Positions 10,767-22,885 of a DNA stretch of 64,000 nt are shown here, one piece after another. The position numbers and the translations under genes were made by a program. The stretch comes from Pardosa pseudoannulata (taxonomy: Eukaryota; Arthropoda; Arachnida; Araneae; Lycosidae). The DNA lies in the NCBI GenBank assembly GCA_032207245.1, contig CM063506.1:14348263-14412262 (forward strand). The letters run 5' to 3'. The notes below the pieces were generated by a model. It had not been told where the DNA came from, ran no database searches, and saw only the letters and a list, made by a program, of their open reading frames with translations. The first letter of the stretch is position 1. Every line of letters begins with the position of its first letter.

Positions 10767-11156
10767 TACCAATACAAGGCTGCGAAGCTGTTACCTATTT
10801 AGTACTACCCGGAGAGCATGTGTAAGCATGCTACGGACGCGAGTAACATTACCCCCTCTGGGTTCTCGAGATTTAGAAGCAGATCTCAAGCAGAAAACCC
10901 CCAGGCTTTGCCTGGTACAACCAGAGGTATCGTTTGTGAACTTGGAGGATATTGTGACTAGGGATACCAATACAAGGCTGCAAAGCTGTTACCCCTTTAG
11001 CATCGCCCAGGAAGCACGTGTAGGTATGCTACGGACGAGAGTAACATTACTCCCGCTGGGTCCTCGAAATTTAGAAGCAGAGCCCAAGCAGAAAACCCCC
11101 AGGCTTTGCCTGACACAACCAGAGGTATCGTTTGAGAACTTGGAGGACATTGTGAC
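10767..11156 (-). repeat. SINE family B body, duplicated in tandem (198-bp period)
   Basis: Two units begin at 10767 and 10965, each opening TACCAATACAAGGCTGC. They share CTCGAAATTTAGAAGCAG, AAGCAGAAAACCCCCAGGC and AACTTGGAGGA. On the minus strand these match the body of the SINE at 33784-34135 (TGTCCTCCAAGTTCTCAA, CTTCTGCTTGG, TTTCGAGGACCCA). A long open frame through the array is a by-product of the repeat and not a gene. Confidence 0.75.
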
Positions 11157-11900
11157 TAGGGATGCAACGGATGTCAGTTTGGCCGGATAACGGATATCTG
11201 GCCAGAGTTTCAGCCGGATGTGAATATGTTTTGCACTTTTTAGATTTATTTTAAATAAATCAGCTTTATGTACTTTATTTTGAAACCAAATTGTAGCATT
11301 TTCTCACCTTTTATATTTTTTAATTAATTAACTATTTGCACTGTAATTTATTTAATTTTTTTCTTTAAGTTTTAGTACTCAATATATCAATTCAACATTA
11401 TTTAATTAGAAAAACCAAATCGGAATAAAAGCACTTTTAATAGGTCTTTACTTTCCTTCTTTAATGGTTCTTATGTTTTTCTATGAAAAATTTCAAAAAC
11501 ATATTCCCACTTTTTTTTAGTAAATTGTCTTTATTCTTCTATCCTCCAAAACAGTAAATTTTATCTTTTGTGTGTTCTCAGATGCAAAAACACAATTTTG
11601 AGGTTGAGACTAAAAAGAGAATGATTTATGATTTTTTTGTAATGAAATGTATAAATATTCTTAATTTTTTCCCATAAAGTTTTTTTACATATAATGCTCC
11701 AAAATACTAATACGCATTGTTTCATATAGTATATTGTTTAACATTTTGCATTTTTTTTATATTTATCTTATTTCTCAGTGTATAATTTTTGGCAGGATGT
11801 ACTGCTAGATAATTGGAATATCCGGCCACTGCCAATTATCCGGTATAGTGTACTGATATGCAGGATACAGTATGTTGGCCGGATATCCATTACATCCCTA
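11157..11900. mobile_element. hAT-type non-autonomous element (744 bp) with perfect 8-bp target duplication
   Basis: The left edge TAGGGATGCAACGGAT is mirrored by ATCCATTACATCCCTA at the right edge. Further in, TGGCCGGATAACGGATATC and GTTGGCCGGATATCC continue the inverted repeat. The 8-bp direct repeat ATTGTGAC lies at 11149-11156 and 11901-11908. An 8-bp target duplication with short inverted repeats is diagnostic of the hAT superfamily. The interior is AT-rich and has no transposase. It sits inside a SINE B copy. Confidence 0.88.
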
Positions 11901-12029
11901 ATTGTGACCACGAACATATTTTACGTGCCCCAGTCGCATTTAACGAACACGGCGTTTCTTAAGCCGGCTCCAGACCCGAATCCGGAATCTTTCAGTTACG
12001 AGATCGTTGCCTTTCATTACTATAATTAT
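11901..12029 (-). mobile_element. SINE family B, tRNA-like head, separated from its body by the hAT insertion
   Basis: On the minus strand this contains a diverged GGGTTCGAAACC-like box B (GGATTCGGGTCTGGAGCCGG). It also has the head segment AACGATCTCGTAACTGAAAG, matching 33810-33850 of the full-length copy. Its continuation is the body at 10767-11156. The solo LTR abuts its 5' end. Confidence 0.7.
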
Positions 12030-12240
12030 TGTTACGAATTTCCGAAAATTGCTTGAGTTTAGCATGGGAATCTATGGGTGTCTTGCCAAATTGGCGAGAT
12101 ATCGGCTGGTTGGCGACAGTATTGGCAATCTATTTTTTCGCCAAGTTCATCGCCAAGTGTCGCCAAATGTTGCCAATTGTGGCGTCACGTGATTACTTCC
12201 TGTTCTATTTTCTGGAGTGTTCCGGCAGTTTCTTCGGGCC

Positions 12241-12248
12241 TATATAAG
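12241..12248 (+). promoter_or_regulatory. TATA box of the solo LTR
   Basis: TATATAAG lies about 210 bp inside the LTR and about 160 bp before the AATAAA signal, which is a sensible promoter-to-polyadenylation spacing for an LTR. Confidence 0.55.
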
Positions 12249-12406
12249 GTAGACAGAGTCCCATGCAGAGGAGAGTAGTGAATAGAATTTCTCGGTCTAA
12301 GGAGAACGCACGGTGTGTTGTGCTTGATGCAGAAATTGATACGTGAGGCGACTCAAATTCTTTCGCGGTGGTTTTATCGGTGTGTTGTATTTTGCAACTG
12401 ATTGCG

Positions 12407-12412
12407 AATAAA
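12407..12412 (+). promoter_or_regulatory. polyadenylation signal of the solo LTR
   Basis: AATAAA followed by a T/G-rich stretch, within the inferred R region. Confidence 0.5.
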
Positions 12413-12493
12413 GTATTCGTTTATTTGCTGCAGTCTTGCTTGCTTGTAAAGTCCATTCAATCCCCTAACCCAGTTTTGGAAGTTCGTAACAAC

Positions 12494-12536
12494 ATCTTTC
12501 AGTTACGAGATCGTTGCCTTTCATTAATATAAGTAT
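12494..12536 (-). repeat. second copy of the 43-bp flank of the solo LTR
   Basis: It matches 11987-12029 with two mismatches. It contains the SINE B head segment TTACGAGATCGTTGCCTTTC. Confidence 0.8.
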
Positions 12537-12639
12537 AAAATGCATGATCAAAATTATAAATTCTAGATCCCCTATTTTCATAGGGGGAGGGAGTATGCTC
12601 CATTGGGCGCTAAAAGCTCTCACGTTCAAAAGATAATGG

Positions 12640-13085
12640 GCAGTGTTAAAGCAGTTACAACGGGCGGATACTTGAGAAGTCTACACAAATATACGTTAAA
12701 TCTATAAAAATCTATAAATAAATTGAATATTGTATTTACAATAATAAATGCAACCTTTCTTCAGTTATAAATTTCATGAATTCTACCATGGCCCACAATT
12801 TAGTCACCCCTAGTCTTATAGTACAGAAATTTTAATTGCTGACTCTATACAGAAAGGGACGTCACTGAACATAGACATTTACGAATAATGTTTTTAAGAT
12901 TGGAACACGACATTAATCCATTAATAAAAATTTCTATCAGCCTCAACCATCTCACTAATTTTTGTACTTTTTATTTATTAAATGCTTTTTTTTTGAGGTT
13001 TTAATAAGCAATTTAAAAAAATCCTTTGATTACCATTACAATTCATTTTTATTTTGCGATTCTTAATAGACAGATATAAAATAGC
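12640..13085. repeat. dispersed repeat C, copy 1
   Basis: It aligns by eye with 24830-25325 in the same orientation. Shared blocks include AATATTGTATTTACAATAAT, TAAATGCAACC, a GTCACCCCTA/GTAACCCCTG pair, ACAGAAATTT and TTCTATCAGCCTCAAC. The copies are old, with many substitutions and indels. No protein could be read from either. Confidence 0.6.
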
Positions 13086-13348
13086 TAAAGGTAATATAAA
13101 TAATATTTTATTATTTGAGATCATTAAAGGTAATATAAATAATATTTTATCACCATTTTATCATCATTTATAATCATTTTTTTCTTCTAAAGGGAGCAGT
13201 GGTCCAAAAAAAAAAAAAACTTCTCATCTAAGTGCTTATGAAGTTCTTTTAATATTACTTACCAGAGTCTTGCGGAGCAAATTAATTTCTTGATCACAAT
13301 AGATAAGAGTATGCCGATAACAGACCAAGCTGATTTTATACACGTATC
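13086..13348. other. AT-rich sequence with a short duplication
   Basis: TAAAGGTAATATAAATAATA occurs twice about 43 bp apart near 13088-13150. Nothing else is recognised. Confidence 0.5.
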
Positions 13349-13361
13349 TCATGCAACGTCA

Positions 13362-13546
13362 GCCGAACAATGGTCGAATGGTTAGGATGCTGGCCTTCGG
13401 TACCGGAGTTCGTGGATTCAAATCTTACTGTGGTAGGGATGTTCGTAGCCGTTCGGAATCGGCATTAAGCAGTAAATACCGGATTCGTTAGACCTTGTGT
13501 TGCAAAAAATTGACCGTAGTGCTCCAAAACCAAACCAAAACCAAAT
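13362..13546 (+). mobile_element. tRNA-derived SINE, family A, with perfect 13-bp target duplication
   Basis: It starts GCCGAACAATGGTCGAATGG (box A-like), has GGATTCAAATCTTAC (box B-like), GTTCGTAGCCGTTCGGAATC, and a tail of CCAAAACCAAACC units. The direct repeat TCATGCAACGTCA lies at 13349-13361 and 13547-13559, so boundaries are fixed to the base. Length is 185 bp. Copies of the same family are at 5645-5826, 25992-26317, 26100-26235, about 38143-38302 and about 56637-56745. Confidence 0.93.
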
Positions 13547-13616
13547 TCATGCAACGTCAATGACATCCAGCGCCATCTTTAGGCCAATTTTTGAACCTTT
13601 TTGTGGTTACAGTTAA

Positions 13617-13834
13617 CCCTTAATTTGGCTAAGTCCGCTACAACGAACATTAAAATCTTTATAATAAATATATATTTTTACCTATAATATCTAATATATT
13701 AAATATATTATATATTATTATTATTATTATTAATTATTATTTTTATTATTATTTAAATTATTATCATTATTGTTATTATTTATTTAAATATATTTTTAAT
13801 CGATATTTGAAAAAACATCTTGACAAATTAATGG
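13617..13834. mobile_element. small TTAA-flanked inverted-repeat element (218 bp)
   Basis: The left edge CCCTTAATTTGGCTAAGTC after TTAA (13613-13616) is mirrored by CATCTTGACAAATTAATGG before TTAA (13835-13838). The interior is an (ATT)n and TATATTA-rich filler. The same end motif occurs twice at 8755-9030. Confidence 0.5.
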
Positions 13835-13838
13835 TTAA

Positions 13839-14217
13839 ACTCCAGGTCATTCCAATGATGTGTGTCAATTTTTACCAGTCTACCTACATTATTACGTGAT
13901 TTATTACTTTTTCAAATGTCTACTCATTTTCTAACCACTCGGTATATATATAATGCCAGAAAATAGCGATAAACAAATCGTTTTAAATTAAAAACTGAAT
14001 TTTCTCTGATTGATGGGGAAATATTGATTGGGAGATTAAAATTATTCCTTAATTTAAAGATAGCGTGGACAGACGCATGAGTCATTTATTTTAGCTCTGA
14101 ATTTTGACACGTTTACTGCTTTAATAAAAGTTAAATCATCACTTTTTTATTTTCGAGCTACTGTAATAATCTCGCTTTCTTATCTTGTGTACATGTTATC
14201 ATATAGTCTTAAAGCTG
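13839..14217. other. AT-rich sequence without identified features
   Basis: No supported feature. Confidence 0.5.
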
Positions 14218-14293
14218 CAGCGTCTCTTTAACCAGTTGTGGACCGGCACATTAAGGCTATACGAGTCTACCGATGGGAAAACTGTTGCCGTTT

Positions 14294-14308
14294 AACGCCA
14301 TCTAGTAA
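14294..14308 (-). promoter_or_regulatory. weak CTCF-like motif
   Basis: On the minus strand ACTAGATGGCG resembles the core shared by animal CTCF sites. It sits in a GC-richer block (14218-14470) of unknown origin. The match is short and could be chance. Confidence 0.2.
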
Positions 14309-14470
14309 TTAAATCTAGCATTTAAAAGCTGAAATAAAACGTTCCGGTTTCCGATTACGTATACGAGACGCTAGTCTCTTAATATCAACCGGAGATCATC
14401 GCTTGGAGGCGACGTTGGACTGATAAGAGTGAAACCGGTGCGTCGCGTATACGGGATGTTTGTCGCGAAC

Positions 14471-15481
14471 AGGTAAAATTTAAAATGACGTAATAACCAT
14501 TTTTAGAATGCTTTGGATAAAATAGTACTTTTTAAATAATATTAGTTTTGCTTTCGCCAGGACTGCATATCCACTTGAATTTGCATTAAGGATTTGCATG
14601 CAATTTGCCTAATTTTCATATAGGGTATAACTGAAAAACCAAAATATTATACATATACACATATATATTGTAGCGTACTCGACTCTAAATGAACTGTAAA
14701 AAGGGTAGTGGAGGCCTACGTACAAACTAAAGATCTTCATTAGAAACACAAATGGTGAAGTTATGATGAAGACAAAGATGAACACCGGATGGTATGTAAA
14801 ATGAAATGATGATCGTTGCAGGAATCAGCTTTTCTAATCGTCTTTGGTCCGAAGCTCCGGTACGGAGAGAAAAAAAAAGGGGGGAGGGACACTCTCAGTA
14901 GCTCTCCCAACGCTATCAGCCAATGTGTTCACAGGAGACTCAATCGGTCAAAAAATCACCCAGAGCCCTGAACTGCAGTCTTTTTGTACCTTAGTCTGCC
15001 CGCAAATATCCACCTCAGCTGATCGGACATCTGGTTAATGACGTCGGGAGGAACCGTTTGTAGAACTATAGTCGGACAGGTGTAAGCCAGGTTCCAAGGA
15101 ACTCATGGGAGTTCTCAGTAATCGAGAGCAATCTCGACGATCTATAAGACATCATTAATTCGATGTCTCTAGACAAACCTTTGGAGAACAAGGTATGAAA
15201 ATAGTGCTACTTCCCTTACAATGTAAAGGATTCCTGTCATGCGAGACTCTTACTTCGGGAGGCCATTGAAACCGACACTGGAAACACTTCACCAGCATCC
15301 CAATGAATTTCTCAGATAGATGATTGAGATGGTTTTCGATGTTAACAATCCTCTATTCAGCATCCTATTCTCGCGAAAGAACGTTCTGTCATCAGGTAAA
15401 GATGAGCTCACTTCAAGTGCTCACAAAAGACGCGTTCGCTATTCTATCCTATGATTTTTCTCTCACGATAGTAGATAAGTC
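14471..15481. other. unassigned, partly GC-rich sequence
   Basis: The part from about 14840 to 15320 is GC-richer than its surroundings, with an A9G4-type run near 14868-14886. Two short frames here (64 and 68 codons) show no recognisable motif. Confidence 0.4.
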
Positions 15482-15961
15482 TGTAATTCGGAATTTAATG
15501 AAACGAGAATTCTTTACAATATACATATAATGATATTTTAACCAAAACTAACTTAATTAAAATTCTAGTCTAAATTAAAAATTCCGGTGATCCTACCTCT
15601 AAAATTGACATCTTTGTCTTAATACCTATATCTTTCTTCTTATTGTGGTAACCTTTGGCGATTTTGCGAACACCCACATTAATTTTTGCATTCTCACTAT
15701 TTTTATATAACTCCTAAACGTAACTTAGTTTCGATCCTCACGTCTCCCGTGTGACTAACTCTTGCCATTCTCATTGTTTGGCTCAGTTGCTCCCCACACC
15801 ATTATATAACCAAATATATGGCATTTTGGCGACAGAGCTAAAGACGGGTAGTCTCAATAAACTTTGTATTTTTATTTTCAAATTTTGCTGATTTCTTTGG
15901 CCTAACGACTCTTTCTTATAAATATATTTTTAGTTTGTAACGGGAAAAAACACCCATTACA
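15482..15961 (+). mobile_element. possible LTR-like sequence
   Basis: TATATAAC (15803) precedes AATAAA (15856) by about 50 bp, and the region ends CCCATTACA. A TGTAAT start at 15482 would give a 6-bp inverted end pair and a length of 480 bp. No target duplication is seen, so this is tentative. Confidence 0.25.
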
Positions 15962-17476
15962 CATGCACATAGACACATATTTTCAAGCATACATATACTT
16001 TGTGCTGCGTGCCACAGCGGATGGGGGAACACCTTGCACTGCCAGATTTATTTTTTCATGTGAAGAAAAGATGACGTTTAATCAATTATGTCATTTTAAA
16101 CCTAGATATTATTAAAAAGGTAAAGGCAATATTTTCCCTACACAATTTCTTCACTCATCCTTGTAATGCAGGTGAACCTAAAAATGACATAGTCATTAAT
16201 ATATAAAAATATATACATGAATAATTTAACAACTTTAAGCATCTATAAGATTTATACTATCCAGTATTCATAACTTTCAATACATAAGTGTGTAGATACC
16301 AAAAAAAATTCATCTCCTGAAATGAATGATTACCCTTGTATATTGCTATAGAATGGGAAAAATGGCAACAAAATATTTTATAGTGATTTAACCTATCTTC
16401 GTGCGAGGCAATTATCGCAATTAAGGGGGGGGGGAGGAAGGAAAATTGCCGGAGAATTATGGACCATTCAACTTTTAGAACCGCATGAAATTATTTCTTC
16501 TTTCCTCATTAGTTCTCCATGGTGCTTTTCTCATATGACAGCTTACGCCCCCATGAATTATTCCATTATTTTTCAGGCATTCTCTTCCAAACTTTCCTGG
16601 GAGAGAATAAACGAAGCTAATTTTTTTGTTATTATCTGTCGTCGTCATGACGACTGATTCTTTATGCTTTAATGGCCCTAAGATTATTAAATCCGTAATT
16701 AAAAGACCATTTACGAATTAAGCCCTCGTATCCCAGTAACTTCTTTGAACACCGCGGTAGACGCAGGAAGCAGCTGCGGCTTTTTTTCTTTTCAAAAAGA
16801 TGAAACAGTAAGCTGTAAAGAATTCCCTCTATGCTATATATTTCATTTAAATTTTCATATTTTAATTCTTCAAACTGTGGTAATTATTTTACAGTAACCT
16901 TTTTAAACAGTGTTATCTTGCTCCATCATAAAAAACTTTTTTTTCTATTCTTTTAAATACATGTCTTAAATATTTAACCACTTTAAGAAATTCGTCTGCA
17001 AAATGGACGATAGAGTGATGTCCCTCTTACACAATATATACTCATGTGTGTGTGTATATGTAAGTGCAATTTTTCTTCACGTATCTTATGGGGAATATCT
17101 GCTATATTTTGCGTACTTGGCAACAGTATTTTACTGATATCATTTTGTGGAAGGCAGTTCGCTAGAATACTAAGAATACAGGCACATATTAATCAAAACT
17201 CTTTTATTTTCACCTTAAATTCAGAGATCTGACAGATACGTCTGACACAAGTAAAAGACAAAAGTTTCATAAAAGGAGTAACAAGGCCGCACGTAGAAAC
17301 CTTTAATTCAATCTTTAGTTTTGAGAAGTGTGGAAGTAATACAATCGCAAATAATCATGCCATTGATTCTGAATGGTCTAGAAAGTTAAGATTAAGAAAG
17401 ATAAGACATGAGTTGGATGGATTTTGAAGATCTTTAGGTGCAATAACTTTTGATGTATTACTCATACACACAGATA
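15962..17476. other. unassigned sequence
   Basis: It contains a G9 run near 16424 and a GTCGTCATGACGAC palindrome near 16640. No gene or repeat is supported. Confidence 0.45.
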
Positions 17477-17498
17477 TGTGTGTGTGTGTGTGTGTGTG
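17477..17498. repeat. (TG)n microsatellite
   Basis: A perfect TG run. Confidence 0.9.
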
Positions 17499-17712
17499 AA
17501 ATTTTAAAAATACTGGGATTAGGGGTTAACTATAAATGCAACTTACTATTTGATGATGCTTAGAGATATGAACCAGCCGGTTAGCTAATAAAATCGCTCT
17601 GTGTGTCATTTACTGAACTACAATAAAGACGCTTCCTGAGATCTAACTCTCTATCATCGTTAATTAGAGTGCTAATATCTTCGAATCATTTGCCTGCCAC
17701 GACCTGACTGCG

Positions 17713-18282
<570 letters not shown>

Positions 18283-18345
<63 letters not shown>
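18283..18345. repeat. (TA)n tract, about 63 bp
   Basis: Uninterrupted TA dinucleotides. Confidence 0.95.
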
Positions 18346-18348
<3 letters not shown>

Positions 18349-18604
18349 AGGCGCAGCATTAGCTCCATGACTCCATGACTTTTACAAACTGTGAGTGGCA
18401 ACGGCGAAGAAGCTTGAGTGACAGTCGTTAGAGAGAGACAGAATGATGTACAACAAGGCGTTGGCTTAAAACTAAAATCGAAAACGACGATGTTAAGTGT
18501 TTATGATGCTAAATTTCATGATTATATCTAATCGTTTAATTGTTTTTGTGCTTTGTTTGAAATTAAATGTTCCTGTTTTGTGAAATGTGCTTGATGTTAT
18601 TTTA

Positions 18605-18605
<1 letters not shown>

Positions 18606-18681
<76 letters not shown>
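18606..18681. repeat. compound (CA)n(TA)n microsatellite
   Basis: A CA run (18606-18639) passes directly into a TA run (to 18681). Confidence 0.95.
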
Positions 18682-18684
<3 letters not shown>

Positions 18685-19078
18685 ATAGAAAATAAAGCGA
18701 TGAATTGTTAAACTTTATTCAATCATTAACTTCATTTTCTATTCTAATTTGGTGAAATGAATTCGAGTGAAAGACAGACAAGCGGGAAAAACCTAGACTT
18801 TACCTGCGAGATAGAACACATACAGCACATGTAGAGGTTTTCTGTGTGATCATCACAATTTTTAGGAATTTATTAATTGGATCGCCTATACCTGTGAGAG
18901 TCGGTTCCCTACCATTTTTGTTCTGTCCGTGTACGGATGAATCTGACTACGACGCATGGAACACGTCTAGTAAAACTAAAATGGCTGTATTTTTCTTGTC
19001 CGGATAATAAAAATTTTAAATCAAGTTTAATTCACTCTTCCATCATTTTACTTTTCATAATGAGTGACCAAAAATTTT

Positions 19079-19081
<3 letters not shown>

Positions 19082-19140
<59 letters not shown>

Positions 19141-19155
19141 CATATGTGTGTGTGT
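19082..19155. repeat. compound (TA)n(TG)n microsatellite
   Basis: TA from 19082 to about 19134, then CATATACATA and a TG run. Confidence 0.95.
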
Positions 19156-20226
19156 AATATAACAAAATTTTTACACTTTAATACATCTTAAAAATTCTCC
19201 TCTTTCCCATTCTTATTCATTCAAATCAATTTTCCTTTCCACAAGATATCTTAAATGAGTGTCCACGACTTAAATTTCTTCCAACCTATTTTCCAAAACT
19301 TTCTCTGAATAAATGCAAATTTTCTGCCTCCTCTCCATATTTTCCGTTTGTTCCCGGTTCACTTTTCAATAATATAAGTTCCTGTCTGACTGTTAAATTT
19401 GCTGAATAAGTTGCCAGTTCCTCGGAAAAATTCTCCGCGTCTCGCACTGGAGCCTAACCCTGTAATCCACACACGTTTTCCTGTTCATTTTGTCTTCTGT
19501 CTTTGAAAGAGCATGTCGTTCTCTTAGCTCAATAAAAGTTTAAGTTCCGATAAGAACTCTACGTGTTCTTTTAACGGAATGGTCCGACTGCTTATACTTG
19601 GATAAGCTAGTTGCTTAGGCTTCTCCTTGCCCAGTAGGCCGGGCAAGTAAAACCAATAGGAGCTACAAATTCTATGTGGTCAGCGGTTTAAGTTGCACTG
19701 GTTTCCATGTATATACATACATGTAATATTAAAATCAATTATTTACATATATTAATATTAATTTAAAAACTTCTGTTCATAAATTACGTTATTGTGGTTT
19801 GCGCGGCAATTCTGTTTTTTCCCTCCAGACACGCTATAGACTTAATCCAGCGTCTGTCTGTACTTATTTGACCAATAGTAAACGCGTTCTCTTTAGAAAT
19901 GGCTATTTTTTATCACGTGATCAAATGTGCTTAGGGATTATTCGTAGTCTTTTTGCCTGAGAAATCCCTTTTTAAAAAGTGTGTGTGCACGATGTTCTAA
20001 ATCTTCTTGTCTCTTATGTTGATTTGATGTATCGTCACCAGAAATAAAATGTGTTGTGCTTTTGGATGAATTTCGCCCATATCACATACATATTGGTATT
20101 TCAGTGCATTCGAGAAAATCTGCGTGTTTTAGTTGCTAGTTAATAAAAAGACTAAAGTATAAAGTGCTTAAATAAAAGGATTTGCTTTTGAGAGCTATGG
20201 TAATATTTTGCAACATGAGAATTAAT
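19156..20226. other. unassigned sequence, GC-richer at 19400-19700
   Basis: An AATAAAAG signal lies near 19532 and a short GCCCAGTAGGCCGGGC inverted repeat near 19628. An LTR fragment is possible, but no ends match. Confidence 0.35.
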
Positions 20227-22885
20227 TATACCAGTATCTAACGCTTAAGGAGGATTCGAAATGACTTCAAACTTTGTGACCACAGCAGAATTTGAACCTA
20301 CGGATTCCAGTTCTGAAAGATATCGTACCTGAGGAATAGGTTCTAATCCGGCTCCAACGTAATGAAGAAATCAAGATAAATAGCTGTTTCTAGGCATAAA
20401 AATCTTTTTCAGCACCAGAAAGTAAGTACCTCAGACAGAAAATGCAAGAATAAGCCTTTAATTATACCAGTATCTAAAGCTTAAAGAGGATTCGAAATTA
20501 CTTCAAACTTTGTGACAATAGCAGAATTTGAACCTACGGAATCCGTCCTAATCTGGCTCCAAAGAAATCCAGATAAATAGCTGTTTCTAGGCATAAAAAT
20601 CTTTTTCAGCACCAGAAAGTAAGTACCTCAGACAGAAAATGCAAGAATAAGCCTTTAATTATACCAGTATCGAAAGCTTGAGAAGAATTCGAAATGACTT
20701 CGAACATTTGTGACAACAGCAGAATTTGAGCCTACGGAATCCGTCCTAATCTGGCTGCAAAGAAATCCAGATAAATAGCTGTTTCTAGGCATAAAAATCT
20801 TTTTCAGCACCAGAAAGTAAGTATTTCATAGACAGAAAATGCAAGAATAAGCCTTTAGTTATACCATTATCGAAAGCTTGAGAAGAATTCGAAATGACTT
20901 CGAACATTTGTGACAACAACAGAATTTGAGCCTACGGAATCCGTCCTAATCTGGCTCCAAAGAAATCCAGATAAATAGCTGTTTCTAGGCATACAGATCT
21001 TTTTCAGCACCAGAAAGTAAGTACTTCAGACAGAAAATGCAAGAATAAGCCTTTAGTTATACCAGTATCGAAAGCTTGAGAAGAATTCGAAATGACTTCG
21101 AACATTTGTGACAACAGCAGAATTTGAGCCTACGGAATCCGTCCTAATCTGGCTGCAAAGAAATCCAGATAAATAGCTGTTTCTAGGCATAAAAATCTTT
21201 TTCAGCACCAGAAAGTAAGTACTTCAGACAGAAAATGCAAGAATAAGCCTTTAGTTATACCATTATCGAAAGCTTGAGAAGAATTCGAAATGACTTCGAA
21301 CATTTGTGACAACAACAGAATTTGAGCCTACGGAATCCGTCCTAATCTGGCTCCAAAGAAATCCAGATAAATAGCTGTTTCTAGGCATAAAAATCTTTTT
21401 CAGCACCAGAAAGTAAGTACTTCAGACAGAAAATGCAAGAATAAGCCTTTAGTTATACCATTATCGAAAGCTTGAGAAGAATTCGAAATGACTTCGAACA
21501 TTTGTGACAACAACAGAATTTGAGCCTACGGAATCCGTCCTAATCTGGCTCCAAAGAAATCCAGATAAATAGCTGTTTCTAGGCATACAGATCTTTTTCA
21601 GCACCAGAAAGTAAGTACTTCAGACAGAAAATGCAAGAATAAGCCTTTAGTTATACCATTATCGAAAGCTTGAGAAGAATTCGAAATGACTTCGAACATT
21701 TGTGACAACAACAGAATTTGAGCCTACGGAATCCGTCCTAATCTGGCTCCAAAGAAATCCAGATAAATAGCTGTTTCTAGGCATACAGATCTTTTTCAGC
21801 ACCAGAAAGTAAGTACTTCAGACAGAAAATGCAAGAATAAGCCTTTAGTTATACCATTATCGAAAGCTTGAGAAGAATTCGAAATGACTTCGAACATTTG
21901 TGACAACAACAGAATTTGAGCCTACGGAATCCGTCCTAATCTGGCTCCAAAGAAATCCAGATAAATAGCTGTTTCTAGGCATACAGATCTTTTTCAGCAC
22001 CAGAAAGTAAGTACTTCAGACAGAAAATGCAAGAATAAGCCTTTAGTTATACCATTATCGAAAGCTTAAGAAGAATTCGAAATGACTTCGAATATTTGTG
22101 ACAATAGCAGAATTTGAGCCTACGGAATCCGTCCTAATCTGGCTCCAAAGAAATCCAGATAAATAGCTGTTTCTAGGCATACAGATCTTTTTTCAGCACC
22201 AGAAAGTAAGTATTTCATAGACAGAAAATGCAAGAATAAGCCTTTAGTTATACCATTATCGAAAGCTTGAGAAGAATTCGAAATGACTTCGAACATTTGT
22301 GACAACAGCAGAATTTGAGCCTACGGAATCCGTCCTAATCTGGCTCCAAAGAAATCCAGATAAATAGCTGTTTCTAGGCATAAAAATCTTTTTCAGCACC
22401 AGAAAGTATGTCATAGACAGAAAATGCAAGAATAAGCCTTTAATTATACCATTATCGAAAGCTTGAGAAGAATTCGAAATGACTTCGAACATTTGTGACA
22501 ACAGCAGAATTTAAGCCTACGGAATCCGTCCTAATCTGGCTCCAAAGAAATCCAGATAAATAGCTGTTTCTAGGCATAAAAATCTTTTTCAGCACCAGAA
22601 AGTAAGTATTTCATAGACAGAAAATGCAAGAATAAGCCTTTAATTATACCAGTATCTAAAGCTTAAAGAGGATTCGAAATTACTTCAAACTTTGTGACAA
22701 TAGCAGAATTTGAACCTACGGATTCCAGTACTGAAAGATATCATACCTGCGGAATCGGTCCTAATCCGGCTCCAACGAAATGAAAAAATCAAGATAAATA
22801 GCTGTTTATAGGCATAAAAATCTTTTTCAGCACAATAAAACAAGTATCTCATCGGAAAATAAAATGCAAGAATAAGCCTTTTAAT
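20227..22885. repeat. 198-bp tandem array, 13 units, with longer end monomers
   Basis: Units start at 20227, 20463, 20660, 20860, 21058, 21256, 21454, 21652, 21850, 22048, 22249, 22445 and 22645. Shared text includes TTCGAAATGACTTCGAACAT, GCCTACGGAATCCGTCCTAA, ATAGCTGTTTCTAGGCAT and TTTTTCAGCACCAGAAAGTA. Inner units are 196-201 bp. The first (236 bp) and last (about 240 bp) carry an extra block of about 40 bp that includes CTGAAAGATATC. Minus-strand frames repeated across units are a consequence of tandem copying. Confidence 0.95.

Larger units (their letters stand above)
12030..12491 (+). mobile_element. solo LTR (462 bp)
   Basis: It starts TGTTACGAATTTCC and ends GGAAGTTCGTAACA, a 14-bp terminal inverted repeat with one mismatch and the canonical TG...CA. 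Inside are a TATATAAG box at 12241-12248 and an AATAAA signal at 12407-12412, the usual order U3, R, U5. A second LTR, primer site or internal gag-pol region is absent, so it is a solo LTR, probably Gypsy-like. No 4-6-bp target duplication is seen. Instead a 43-bp direct repeat flanks it (11987-12029 and 12494-12536). Confidence 0.7.

Noticed and set aside
10828..11190. 120-codon frame in the 10.8-11.2-kb region
   Set aside because: It reads antisense through two SINE B body units and runs into the hAT element.
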